Shown here: in pieces, positions 17,560 through 25,977 of the stretch | Position numbering within the stretch: the first letter of the stretch is position 1 | Layout: the number at the start of each line of letters is the position of its first letter | Assembly (NCBI GenBank): GCA_963789785.1 | Contig: CAWBNC010000038.1 | Coordinates: 124,001 to 188,000, forward strand | DNA: 64,000 bases | Reading direction: 5' to 3' | DNA from: JAEULH01 sp963789785 | GTDB lineage: Bacteria; Pseudomonadota; Alphaproteobacteria; Rhodospirillales; Defluviicoccaceae | Translations under genes and position numbers: made by a program | Notes under the pieces: model-generated | The model's input: only the letters and a program-made list of their open reading frames with translations | The model's database searches: none | Told to the model about the DNA's origin: nothing

Positions 17560-18765
17560 ATGCGCACTCTTATAGTCGTCGCTGCTGTACTGGCCGGACT
17601 GTGCGCCCCAGAAGTTGAGGCGTCAGCGTTCAAGTGCCAGGACGATGTTCCGCATCCCTCTTATTCTGTTGATGAGCAGAAGTTGGTCGATCAGTTTTGG
17701 AAAGAGACACTGGCGTATTTGGATGCCTATGTCGACGTGCTGAAGACCCCGACGGGAGCCTGCAAGGACTCCGCCGAGGCGACTGTCCAGACATTCGACG
17801 CCGCGACTGGGCAAAAGCAGTCGCGCTGTATTCTCAAGTACCGCGATATGGAGCTGCTCACGAAGCACGTGCAGGCAGTTCTCGCCGAGCCCGAAAAAGC
17901 CAAGGCGTGTTTCGACCCGCAAAAGAACTACACCGAAATGAAGCTTTACACGCCGAACGAAACACTTCAGTCCGCATCGGCTGTCAGTCGGTGGATTGAT
18001 CGGCCGTTACTGACGGATTACTACGAGAAAATGGGCGGAGCAATCGGCAAGGCTGGGCTTGAGCTGAGCCAAAACTTCGTCAGCGTTGCCTCCAAGACCG
18101 ACACGCAGGCGCACTGGAAGCGCGATGTCAGCATCAACGGCCTGCCGAACCTGTGGGCGTCTGTCGGCTGGATTCCCTTCTATGCTGAGAATGAAAACGC
18201 CCGAAACGACCGGTTTCGCGGCGGTTATCTTTACGCCGAGGTCATGGGACCGTGGGGCAATCTCAGGATCGCGGACATCGACGGAGAGCCGGTCGGCGCC
18301 GAGATCGGGATGACCGTTCAGTTGTTCAATTCATCTTATCCATTCCACTTTCACCATCCCCAGGAAGTCTACATGACGCTGACGAAGCCGCAGTGCATCG
18401 ACCAGAACAAGTACATGGTCATGCACTGGGACAGTAGCGCAATGCATCAGGAACGTGTCGAGGGCGGATGGTCAGTTACGGTCGATGGCTCCGACGACGC
18501 CTGGAAGACGTGGTTCAAGGATCAGAACCCGACTGACGAATGGCTCGCCTATTTCGAGCGTAACGCCATTCACGCCTTTTACCTGAAAGAGGGCTGCAAC
18601 GCCACGATCGAGAATTCCGGGCTGGTCACCGTATGGGCCCGCTCGACCGCGCGCGACAACCAGCAGTCGACCCGGCTGTGCCGGCCGGCCGACGGCAAGC
18701 CCCATGTCAACGACATGATGCCGTGGACAAGGGCCGTATGCGATCTCAAGGACTGGAAGCCCTGA
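17560..18765 (+). CDS. dddY: Periplasmic DMSP lyase DddY
   Basis: Cleaves dimethylsulfoniopropionate to dimethyl sulfide and acrylate. The 401-residue protein starts with a cleavable signal peptide (TLIVVAAVLAGL to VEASA/F), giving a periplasmic enzyme, as known for DddY and unlike other Ddd lyases. Motifs match DddY as recalled: RDVSINGLPNLWASVGWIP, RFRGGYLYAE, VGAEIGMTVQLFN, PFHFHHPQEVYMTLTKPQCI, YFERNAIHAF, ENSGLVTVWAR. The cupin metal ligands H263, H265, E269 and H338 and the catalytic tyrosine Y271 fall at the same numbers as in the Acinetobacter enzyme whose structure is published. A strong ribosome site precedes the ATG and acuI follows 109 bases later. Confidence 0.93.
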   Translation: MRTLIVVAAVLAGLCAPEVEASAFKCQDDVPHPSYSVDEQKLVDQFWKETLAYLDAYVDVLKTPTGACKDSAEATVQTFDAATGQKQSRCILKYRDMELLTKHVQAVLAEPEKAKACFDPQKNYTEMKLYTPNETLQSASAVSRWIDRPLLTDYYEKMGGAIGKAGLELSQNFVSVASKTDTQAHWKRDVSINGLPNLWASVGWIPFYAENENARNDRFRGGYLYAEVMGPWGNLRIADIDGEPVGAEIGMTVQLFNSSYPFHFHHPQEVYMTLTKPQCIDQNKYMVMHWDSSAMHQERVEGGWSVTVDGSDDAWKTWFKDQNPTDEWLAYFERNAIHAFYLKEGCNATIENSGLVTVWARSTARDNQQSTRLCRPADGKPHVNDMMPWTRAVCDLKDWKP

Positions 18766-18874
18766 TTCGGGGCGCAAGGTCGTTCTCGTAACGACGCAAT
18801 CGGTCGACAGCGCCGGCAATGGCGTCGACCGTCCCGAGGTTCGTCCTCAACCGTTCCAGATGACAGGTGACGAT

Positions 18875-19862
18875 ATGACGTTCAAAGGTTGGCGACTCGA
18901 CAAAGATGATGGGACGTTCAGCTGCGCGCTGACCGACCTGGACGAGGCAGAAATGATGGACGGGGACGTCACTGTCGACGTCCAGTACTCGACCATCAAC
19001 TACAAGGACGGGTTGGCGATGACCAACTCAGGCCCGGTGGTTCGGCGTTGGCCAATGGTGCCGGGGATCGACTTCGCAGGGACGGTCAGCGGCAGCGAGC
19101 ATGGCGATTTCAAGGTCGGGGATCGTGTTGTGCTGAACGGCTGGGGCGTTGGCGAGGTGCATTGGGGCGGTCTCGCTGAAAAAGCGCGCGTCCGTGGCGA
19201 ATGGCTCGTGCCGCTGCCCGAGGCTTTCACGGCGACGCAGGCGATGACCATCGGCACGGCCGGCTACACGGCGATGCTGTGCGTCATGAAGCTTCAGGAC
19301 CACGGGGTGACGCCCCAGGATGGAGACGTGCTGGTAACCGGCGCCACGGGCGGCGTCGGGAGCGTTGCCGTGTCCATCCTCGCATCCCTCGGTTACCGGG
19401 TGCTGGCGGCCACCGGGCGTGAAAGCGACGCATCCTATCTGAAGGATCTGGGTGCCGCCGAAATCATTCCCCGCGCGGAATTGAGCGAAAAGGGGCGCCC
19501 CTTGGGCAAAGAGCGTTGGGCGGGTGCCGTCGATGCGGTGGGCAGCCATACGCTCGCCAACGTTCTGGCGTCGACCAGGTACGGAGGCACCGTCGCAGCC
19601 TGCGGTTTGGCTCAGGGTGCCGATCTGCCAACGACGGTCATGCCGTTCATCCTGCGCGGTATAACACTGGCCGGCGTCGAACTCGGTCATGTGTCCGAAG
19701 CCGACGCGCCTGAAGGCATGGCAACAGCTTGGCGATTGCCTGCCTGTATCCAAGCTTGAAGCGATCACCTCGACGGTCGGGCTTGCCGACGCCGAAAGGG
19801 TCGCCGAAGACATCATGGCCGGCAAGGTCCGGGGCCGCGTCGTCGTCGATATCAACGGCTGA
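18875..19862 (+). CDS. acuI: Acryloyl-CoA reductase (NADPH) AcuI (one-base frameshift near the 3' end)
   Basis: MDR-family enzyme that reduces toxic acryloyl-CoA to propionyl-CoA after DMSP cleavage. Seen: STINYKDGLAMT, PGIDFAGTV, GWGVGEVHWGGLAEKARV, TAGYTAMLCVMKLQ, VTGATGGVGSVAVSILA and AVDAVGSHTLANVLA. In the given sequence the frame fails near 19687 (AGVELGHVSEAD). Removing one G restores VMCPKPTRLKAWQQLGDCLP and VRGRVVVDING ending at 19862, which matches the family C-terminus. Repaired length is 328 residues. AGGTGA lies five bases before the ATG at 18875. It forms an operon with dddY. Confidence 0.9.
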
Positions 19863-19925
19863 CACAGATATTCCGTCCCGTGGGTAGGCCGTTCATGGGT
19901 CCGGAGCCTGATCTTCCGAAGTTAC

Positions 19926-20912
19926 TTAACTCCGCCGGTCCGGCATCTTGTGGTGGGCGAGGGGGTGGGCGTCGCGGACAAGGCGCTGCAGGCGCTCGTT
20001 CTGGACGTGGGTGTAGATCTGCGTCGTGCTGATGTCAGCGTGCCCCAGCATCTGCTGCAGGCTACGCAGGTCGGCGCCGTGGGCGAGCAGGTGGCTGGCG
20101 AATGAATGGCGTATCACGTGCGGCGACACGAGCGTCGGATCGAGTCCAGCCGTGATCGCCAGATCCTTGAGCATCTGGGCGAAGCGCGCTCGCGTCAAAT
20201 GGCCCTGGCGCGACCGCGAGGGAAACAGCCACGGCAACTCAGCCGTGCCCGGTGGCGCGGTCTTCGTGCCGGTTCGGCCCAGAAACGACGCCCGGACCTG
20301 GCGGTAGCGCGCCAAACTCTCGATCGCCGGCTCGGTCAGCGGAACGAGGCGCTCGCGCCCGCCCTTGCCGCGCACGAGCAGCAGGCCGGATTCGCCGGCG
20401 AGCGCCGAGAGCGGCAGGCCGACCAGTTCGGAGACGCGCAGACCGGTCGCGTAGAGGATCTCCATCAGCGCCGTCAGGCGCTGATCCTCCGGCGTCGCGG
20501 CCCCCCGCGCCGCCGCCAGCAGCCGGTCGACTTCGCTCTCGCTGAGGTATCGGGGCAGGCGGACGCCCTGCTGCGGCCGGTCGATGAGCGTGGTCGGGTC
20601 GTCGGCGCGGACACCGTCGGCGAGAAGGAAACGGAAGAACTGGCTCAGCGACGACAGCCGGCGCGCCGTCGTCCGCGGCGACAGGCCGGCGGCGACAAGA
20701 CCGGCGACGTAGCCGCGTATAAGGGCGACATCCGCGGTCTCAGCGGCGTGGCCGCAGCGGTGGGCATAGGCGGCGAAATCGCGAAGGTCACGGCCGTAGG
20801 CCTCCAGTGTATTACGGGCGGCGCCGCGCTCGGCGGCCATCATTTCGAGAAAGGCCTCGACGTGCCGTGAAAGGCCCGCTACAGCGTCCGGATACGCCCG
20901 AACGCTCACCAT
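19926..20912 (-). CDS. xerD: Tyrosine recombinase XerD
   Basis: Site-specific recombinase that resolves chromosome dimers at dif with XerC and FtsK. 328 residues: N-terminal SAM-like core-binding domain (FLEMMAAERGAARNTLEAYG) and a C-terminal catalytic domain with R in ATGLRVSELVGLPL, K in GKGGRERLVPL, HVIRHSFASHLL, LGHADISTTQIYTHV (H and nucleophile Tyr). The position upstream of aroK-aroB is the common alphaproteobacterial one and supports XerD over XerC. The start lies three bases beyond a small conserved membrane-protein gene. Confidence 0.93.
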   Translation of the reverse strand: MVSVRAYPDAVAGLSRHVEAFLEMMAAERGAARNTLEAYGRDLRDFAAYAHRCGHAAETADVALIRGYVAGLVAAGLSPRTTARRLSSLSQFFRFLLADGVRADDPTTLIDRPQQGVRLPRYLSESEVDRLLAAARGAATPEDQRLTALMEILYATGLRVSELVGLPLSALAGESGLLLVRGKGGRERLVPLTEPAIESLARYRQVRASFLGRTGTKTAPPGTAELPWLFPSRSRQGHLTRARFAQMLKDLAITAGLDPTLVSPHVIRHSFASHLLAHGADLRSLQQMLGHADISTTQIYTHVQNERLQRLVRDAHPLAHHKMPDRRS

Positions 20913-20915
20913 TCG

Positions 20916-21056
20916 TCACCGCTGGAAGCGATCATCGGGAATAATTTTTTCAACATGAGTCGTTGGCGCGGGTATATCGGAGAAAGCAAGGTAGACGCCG
21001 CCACCGACGATCAGCAAAAGGGCCGCGGCCGCGGAAACGCGCAGAAGGGTCTTCAT
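20916..21056 (-). CDS. Small single-pass membrane protein upstream of xerD
   Basis: A 46-residue ORF starting MKTLLRVSAAAALLLIVGGG, one membrane helix, then LAFSDIPAPTTHVEKIIPDDRFQR. The closing PVEK/VEK-x-IPDDRF signature is, as I recall, conserved in short proteins encoded next to xerD in Rhodospirillales. It ends three bases before the xerD ATG on the same strand, so the two are very likely one transcript. Function unknown. Confidence 0.65.
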   Translation of the reverse strand: MKTLLRVSAAAALLLIVGGGVYLAFSDIPAPTTHVEKIIPDDRFQR

Positions 21057-21260
21057 TCAATTACGGCCTGTTCCTGTTAATATGCTCGGAGGATCAAGAG
21101 CCAGCCTTGTCGGACCGGCGGCGCGATGCGCCGCTCTTGCCCCATCGCGGCAGGGCGATCACTTGACGGAGGGCAAAGCGAACCAATCACCATCTTATGC
21201 TGGAGCTGCCGCTCGATCAATGGTTGTGCCGGCTTCTTCCGGCGGGTCGGCGCACCGCGC

Positions 21261-21828
21261 ATGATAACGGCAGGCGGATCCACGCACACGGTGCGGTCGA
21301 TCGTTCTGGTCGGCCTGATGGGCGCGGGAAAAACGTGCATCGGCCGGCTGCTTGCGCGCCGGCTCGACCTCGCTTTCGCCGATGCCGACGAAGAGATCGT
21401 CAAAGCGGCATCGCGCTCGATCCAAGACATCTTCAGCACCTACGGCGAGGCGGCTTTCCGCGCCGGCGAGCGTCGGGTCATGAAGCGGCTGCTCGATGGC
21501 GGGCCGAAGGTTCTGGCAAGCGGCGGCGGCGCTTTCATCGATGCGGAAACTCGCGCGCAGATTCGCGCGGCGGGCGACCTCGGTGTGGCTGCGGGCGGAA
21601 CTCGACGTGCTGCTGGCGCGAACCATCGGCCGGCCAGGCCGGCCGCTTCTCGAAACGCCCGATCCGCGGGCTGTTCTGGAGGCCCTGATTGCGGAGCGCT
21701 ACCCCATCTATGCCAAAGCCGATATCGTTGTCGACACAACGAACGAGGAGAAAGCCTTGACCGTCGAGCAGATCCTCCGCGCCCTCGCCGCCTTCGCGGC
21801 CAACGCCGGCGAGGCCGGTGCGCGGTGA
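21261..21828 (+). CDS. aroK: Shikimate kinase AroK (one-base frameshift)
   Basis: Phosphorylates shikimate in aromatic amino-acid synthesis. Seen: VLVGLMGAGKTCIGRLLARRL (P-loop), FADADEEIVKAASRSIQDIF, GEAAFRAGERRVMKRL and LASGGGAFIDAETRAQI. Near 21582 the frame changes; dropping one G gives GDLVWLRAELDVLLART, and the rest (GRPLLETPDPRAVLEALIAERYPIY, DIVVDT) runs to the TGA at 21826. Repaired length is 188 residues, normal. The stop overlaps the aroB GTG (GTGA), so the pair is coupled. As the only visible shikimate kinase it should be essential, so an assembly error is likelier than a true break. Confidence 0.9.
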
Positions 21829-22949
21829 GCGATCTCGCCGCCGCCGACCTGCGCGTCGACCTCGCCGGTCGCTCCTACGACATTGTCATCGGCAGCGGCG
21901 TCCTGCGCGACCTGGGCCGGCTCGTCGCCCCCGTGCTCGCCCGTCCGACGGCGGTGGTTGTGACCGACAGCAACGTCGCGCCGCTTTACCTCGATACCGT
22001 CCTCACCGCGCTGCGGGCCGCGGGCATTGCCGCCGACGGGGTGGTCCTGCCCGCCGGCGAAGCGACGAAGGACTTCGCCCATCTCGAGACGCTGTGCGAC
22101 CGGCTCCTCGCCGCCCGGATCGAGCGGACGACCACATTGGTCGCGCTCGGCGGCGGTGTCGTCGGCGACATCACCGGGTTTGCCGCCGGGATCGTTCTGC
22201 GCGGTCTCGCCTTCATCCAGATCCCGACGACGCTGCTGGCCCAGGTGGACAGCGCCGTCGGCGGCAAGACCGGGATCAACACCCGGCGCGGCAAGAACCT
22301 GATCGGTCTGTTTCATCAGCCGAAGCTGGTCGTTGCCGATACCGACACCCTCGCGACCCTCGACGCGCGCCAGCGCCGCGCGGGCTACGCCGAGGTCGTC
22401 AAGTACGGGCTGATCGGCGACGCCGCGTTCTTCGAATGGCTCGAGCGCAACGGCGCCGCCGTTTGCGCCGGCGACAGCGCGGCCTGCCGACAGGCCATCC
22501 GCACAAGCTGCGCCGCCAAGGCCGAGGTTGTTGCCGCCGACGAGCACGAGGTCGGCCGGCGCGCTCTGCTCAACCTCGGTCACACCTTCGGCCATGCCCT
22601 GGAGGCCGAAGCGGGATATGGCGACACGCTCCTCCATGGCGAAGCCGTTGCCATCGGCATGGCGATGGCGTTCGCTCTTTCGGCCCGCCTGGGGCTGTGC
22701 GCCGCCGGAACGGCCGAGCGCGTTCGCGCTCACTTGCTCGGCGTCGGCCTGCCGACAGCGCTCGACGAACTGACGCCGCGGCCTGACTGGTCCGCCGCCG
22801 CCCTCGTCGCACACATGGGCCACGACAAGAAGGTCGAAGGCGGCCGGGCGCGTTTCATCCTCGCTCGCGATATCGGCGCTGCCTTCGTCAGCAGCGCGGT
22901 GCCGCTTGACGATCTCATCTCCACACTGCGCAGGTTCGGGGCCACCTGA
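21825..22949 (+). CDS. aroB: 3-dehydroquinate synthase AroB
   Basis: NAD- and metal-dependent cyclisation of DAHP to 3-dehydroquinate. 374 residues from a GTG overlapping the aroK stop. Seen: VVTDSNVAPLY, GEATKDFAHLE, VALGGGVVGDITGFAAGIVLRG, QIPTTLLAQVDSAVGGKTGIN (K and D of the active site), KNLIGLFHQPKLVVADTDTL, GYAEVVKYGLIGD, and the metal-binding NLGHTFGHALEAEAGY with LLHGEAVAIGM. Intact. In the raw sequence its frame happens to be continuous with the first half of aroK, which could be mistaken for a fusion. Confidence 0.95.
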   Translation: MSDLAAADLRVDLAGRSYDIVIGSGVLRDLGRLVAPVLARPTAVVVTDSNVAPLYLDTVLTALRAAGIAADGVVLPAGEATKDFAHLETLCDRLLAARIERTTTLVALGGGVVGDITGFAAGIVLRGLAFIQIPTTLLAQVDSAVGGKTGINTRRGKNLIGLFHQPKLVVADTDTLATLDARQRRAGYAEVVKYGLIGDAAFFEWLERNGAAVCAGDSAACRQAIRTSCAAKAEVVAADEHEVGRRALLNLGHTFGHALEAEAGYGDTLLHGEAVAIGMAMAFALSARLGLCAAGTAERVRAHLLGVGLPTALDELTPRPDWSAAALVAHMGHDKKVEGGRARFILARDIGAAFVSSAVPLDDLISTLRRFGAT

Positions 22950-22986
22950 GCCGAACGCCGACAGCCGCCGATCATCCGGAACAGCA

Positions 22987-24276
22987 ATGATATCCCTCTA
23001 CGTTACGATCGCCATTATCGTCGTGTTGCTGACCATGTCGGCCTTCTTCTCGGGTTCCGAAACCGCGTTGACCGCCGCTTCGCGGCCGCTGATGCACCAG
23101 CTTGAGCAGAACGGCAACGCCCGCGCCGGCGTGGTCAATCGATTGCACGCCAGGACCGATCGGCTGATCGGCACCATTCTGCTCGGCAACAATCTGGTCA
23201 ACATCCTCGCCTCGTCGCTGGCGACGAGCGCGCTGATCACGGCGTTCGGCGAAGCCGGCATCGCCTATGCGACGATCCTGATGACCCTGCTGGTTCTGAT
23301 TTTTTCCGAGATCCTGCCGAAGACCTACGCCTTCCGCAACCCCAACGGCGTCGCGCTGACGGTCGGCCGGCCCATCTCACTCCTCGTCGGCATCCTGTCG
23401 CCGTTCACCCAGACAATCGAAGCCGTCGTCCGCCTCACCCTGCGCGCGGTCGGCGGCGGCGGCGGCGACAAGGTGGGGATCGGCCCAAGCATCGAGGAAT
23501 TGCGCGGCGCCATCGATCTGCATACCGCCCACGAGCCGGAGATCCGGCACGAACGAGCGATGCTCCGCAGCATCCTCGACCTGGCCGAGGTCCAGGTCGG
23601 TGAGATCATGATCCATCGCAAGAACGTGGTGACCATCGACGCCGACCAGCCGATCAAGGACCTGGTCACCCAGGTTCTGGCCAGCCCGTATACTCGGATT
23701 CCGCTGTGGCGCGACGCCCCGGACAACATCATCGGCGTTATCCACGCCAAGCCGCTGCTGCGCGCGGTGCGCGAGAGCGAAGGCTCGACAGACGGGCTCG
23801 ACGTCGTCGCGATGGCGGCAGAGCCGTGGTTCGTGCCCGAGTCGACGACGCTGCTCGATCAGCTCCAGGCCTTTCGCCGTCGCCGCGAGCACTTCGCCAT
23901 CGTCGTCGACGAGTACGGAAGCCTGATGGGGGTCGTGACCCTGGAAGACATTCTGGAGGAAATCGTCGGCGATATCGACGACGAGACCGACGTTGCCGTT
24001 GCCGGCGTCGTCCGCCAGCCGGACGGCGGTTTCGTCGTCCAGGGGACGGTGACGATCCGCGACCTGAACCGCAAATTCGAATGGCGTCTGCCGGACGAGG
24101 AGGCCTCGACCATCGCCGGTCTGGTGCTGCATGAGGCGAAACGGATCCCGGAGGTCGGCCAGGCGTTCATGTTTCACGGCTTCCGCTTCGAGATCCTCCG
24201 CCGCCACCGCCAGCAGATCGCTGCCATCCGGATCACCCCGCCGCCCGGATTCGAGCCGGCGGCCGACCAAAGTTGA
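22987..24276 (+). CDS. CorC/HlyC-family transporter (CNNM domain, CBS pair)
   Basis: A 429-residue integral membrane protein: an N-terminal CNNM (DUF21) domain with several helices (MISLYVTIAIIVVLLTMSAFFSGSETALTA, TILLGNNLVNILASSLATSA, LVLIFSEILPKTYAFRNP), two CBS motifs (VQVGEIMIHRKNVVTID and later FVPESTTLLDQLQAFRRR, FAIVVDEYGSLMGVVTLEDILEEIVGDI) and a CorC_HlyC C-terminal domain. Members are tied to magnesium/cobalt efflux. The gene follows aroB by 37 bases, a conserved neighbourhood in alphaproteobacteria. Confidence 0.9.
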   Translation: MISLYVTIAIIVVLLTMSAFFSGSETALTAASRPLMHQLEQNGNARAGVVNRLHARTDRLIGTILLGNNLVNILASSLATSALITAFGEAGIAYATILMTLLVLIFSEILPKTYAFRNPNGVALTVGRPISLLVGILSPFTQTIEAVVRLTLRAVGGGGGDKVGIGPSIEELRGAIDLHTAHEPEIRHERAMLRSILDLAEVQVGEIMIHRKNVVTIDADQPIKDLVTQVLASPYTRIPLWRDAPDNIIGVIHAKPLLRAVRESEGSTDGLDVVAMAAEPWFVPESTTLLDQLQAFRRRREHFAIVVDEYGSLMGVVTLEDILEEIVGDIDDETDVAVAGVVRQPDGGFVVQGTVTIRDLNRKFEWRLPDEEASTIAGLVLHEAKRIPEVGQAFMFHGFRFEILRRHRQQIAAIRITPPPGFEPAADQS

Positions 24277-24342
24277 TCGATGACAGATCTCCAAGCATCC
24301 TGTCTGCGCCCTCACGGGTGCAGGATCTTCCGGGAGCGCACC

Positions 24343-24897
24343 ATGTCACTGAGCCGACCGAGCCCTCGCGAGCACATCCACAGCCGCGAGATCCGCTGCC
24401 GGGGGTACCGGCGGGCCGACGGGCTGTGGGATGTCGAGGCCGTTATCGAGGACACCAAGACCTACTCGTTCGCCAACCACGACCGCAACGGGATCGCCAG
24501 CGGTGAGCCGATCCACCGGATGCACATCCGCCTTAGCGTCGACGATCGCCTTGTCGTCCACGCCGCCGAAGCCGTGACCGAGGCTGCGCCGTTCTCCCTG
24601 TGCGGCGACATCGCGCCGCGTTTCGCCGCGCTGGTGGGCCTGCGCATCGGACCGGGCTGGCGCAAGGCGGTGCTTGAGCGGATGGCCGGCGTTCACGGCT
24701 GCACCCATCTGACGGATCTACTCATCGGCCCGGTGACCCAGACGGTGATGCAGACGGTGGGGCCGGCGCGGTCGCGTCGTTCGAATGCACCGGCCGGCGG
24801 TGCCAGGCCGCCGATCATCGACACCTGTCATGCGCTGGCGGCGGACGGCCCCGTCGTCGCCCGCGAGTGGCCAGACTTCTACAGCGGCACGAAGTAA
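24343..24897 (+). CDS. DUF2889 family protein
   Basis: 184 residues beginning MSLSRPSPREHIHSREIRC, then GYRRADGLWDVEAVIEDTKTY, IHRMHIRLSVDDRLVVHAAEA, GWRKAVLERMAGVHGCTHLTDLLIGPVTQTVMQT. This is the pattern of the DUF2889 family, whose biochemical role is unknown to me. The ATG at 24343 is chosen because the family starts there; upstream in-frame sequence is not conserved-looking. No signal peptide or membrane helix. Confidence 0.8.
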   Translation: MSLSRPSPREHIHSREIRCRGYRRADGLWDVEAVIEDTKTYSFANHDRNGIASGEPIHRMHIRLSVDDRLVVHAAEAVTEAAPFSLCGDIAPRFAALVGLRIGPGWRKAVLERMAGVHGCTHLTDLLIGPVTQTVMQTVGPARSRRSNAPAGGARPPIIDTCHALAADGPVVAREWPDFYSGTK

Positions 24898-24951
24898 AGG
24901 GGCCGGGTTGCCCGGATCAACCTGCCTCGGCCAGTCCGGGAACAGGATGCT

Positions 24952-25236
24952 CTACGGCGCCGCCGGTCCGGCCTCGTCCGGGGTCATCAGGCGCAGGCTC
25001 AGGGCATGAACCGGGCCGGCCAGCTCATCGGCCAGGATCATGTGCACCAGCCGCTGTCGCTCGAGCCGGGATTTTCCTGCAAAGGCCGCGGCAACGACCA
25101 TGACGTTGAAGTGCGTCTCGCCGCCAGGCCGCGCTCCGGCATGGCCGGCATGGCGGGCGGAGTCGTCGATGATGCGGATCTCGCCCGGCGCCAGAGCCTC
25201 CGACAGCTTGCGATCGATCGTTTCGGCTACGGTCAT
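24952..25236 (-). CDS. bolA: BolA family protein
   Basis: 94 residues, MTVAETIDRKLSEALAPGEI to the core GETHFNVMVVAAAFAGKSRLERQRLVHMILADELAGPVHALSLR. The BolA fold cooperates with monothiol glutaredoxins in iron-sulfur and iron signalling. The start at 25236 is the family start; upstream residues belong to the divergent promoter region shared with the J-domain gene. The gene order bolA / dnaJ-like / cobS / cobT is typical of alphaproteobacteria. Confidence 0.92.
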   Translation of the reverse strand: MTVAETIDRKLSEALAPGEIRIIDDSARHAGHAGARPGGETHFNVMVVAAAFAGKSRLERQRLVHMILADELAGPVHALSLRLMTPDEAGPAAP

Positions 25237-25402
25237 ATCGGCGTCTTTCGTTTCGGCCGGTGGTGTTTCCGGTCGTTTAATCCGGTCGGCTGTGGTAGCC
25301 CGGCCGTCGCTCGCGGGCAAGGGCGCAGGTTGCGTGGCGGTCACGTGCCGCCGCCGGGTGTCGCTTCTTGCGTCCCTCCGGCACAGAACCCATAGTATCG
25401 AC

Positions 25403-25975
25403 ATGCCGCAAGCCCAGGGAAGAACGGCCAGACCGAGCAAGCCGAACCTGGCGGAAATGCCGGTTCGCGCGGTGCGTGGCTGCGACTGGCCCGGCTGTGC
25501 CGCCGACGGCGATTTTCGCGCCCCGCGGGACCGCGATCGGCTGACGGACTACTTCTGGTTTTGTCTTGCGCATGTGCGTGATTACAACGCCGCCTGGAAC
25601 TACTACCAGGGCATGAGCGAGGACGAAATCGAGGCGGATATTCGCGCCGATACGGTCTGGCGCCGGCCGTCGTGGCCGTTCATCAAGGCCCTGCACAACG
25701 CCTCGTTCCGGTCGAGCGCGATGTTCGACGATCTGGGCGCGGCCGCCGAGCCGCCGCGGCCGCCGGCCGATGGCGGCGTTGGCGCGGTTGAAATCCGGGC
25801 ACTTGCCGTCCTCGATTTGAGCCCGCCGGTCACCGTTGCCGTCGTCAAGGCGCGGTACAAGGCGCTCGTCAAGAAACACCACCCCGACGCCAACGGCGGA
25901 TCCAAGGCGGCGGAGGAACGGTTCAAGGAGATCAGCGATGCCTACCGCACCGTCTTGAATGCGATCGAGGATTGA
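25403..25975 (+). CDS. C-terminal J-domain protein (DnaJ-like co-chaperone)
   Basis: 190 residues. The N-terminal half (CDWPGCAADGDFRAPRDRD, YFWFCLAHVRDYNAAWNYYQGM, WRRPSWPF) is the conserved region of the alphaproteobacterial protein encoded next to cobS. The C-terminal 60 residues are a J domain with VVKARYKALVKKHHPDANGG (HPD motif intact) and FKEISDAYRTVL. It would stimulate a DnaK-type ATPase. Client unknown; the constant pairing with cobaltochelatase genes hints at a role in assembly of that complex, which is inference. Confidence 0.88.
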   Translation: MPQAQGRTARPSKPNLAEMPVRAVRGCDWPGCAADGDFRAPRDRDRLTDYFWFCLAHVRDYNAAWNYYQGMSEDEIEADIRADTVWRRPSWPFIKALHNASFRSSAMFDDLGAAAEPPRPPADGGVGAVEIRALAVLDLSPPVTVAVVKARYKALVKKHHPDANGGSKAAEERFKEISDAYRTVLNAIED

Positions 25976-25977
25976 CG

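Noticed and set aside
14444..19862. A complete 3-hydroxypropionate CO2-fixation cycle
   Set aside because: Only Mcl, Mch and a standard acetyl-CoA carboxylase subunit are present. Malonyl-CoA reductase, propionyl-CoA synthase, mct and meh are not in the window, so the full cycle cannot be claimed.
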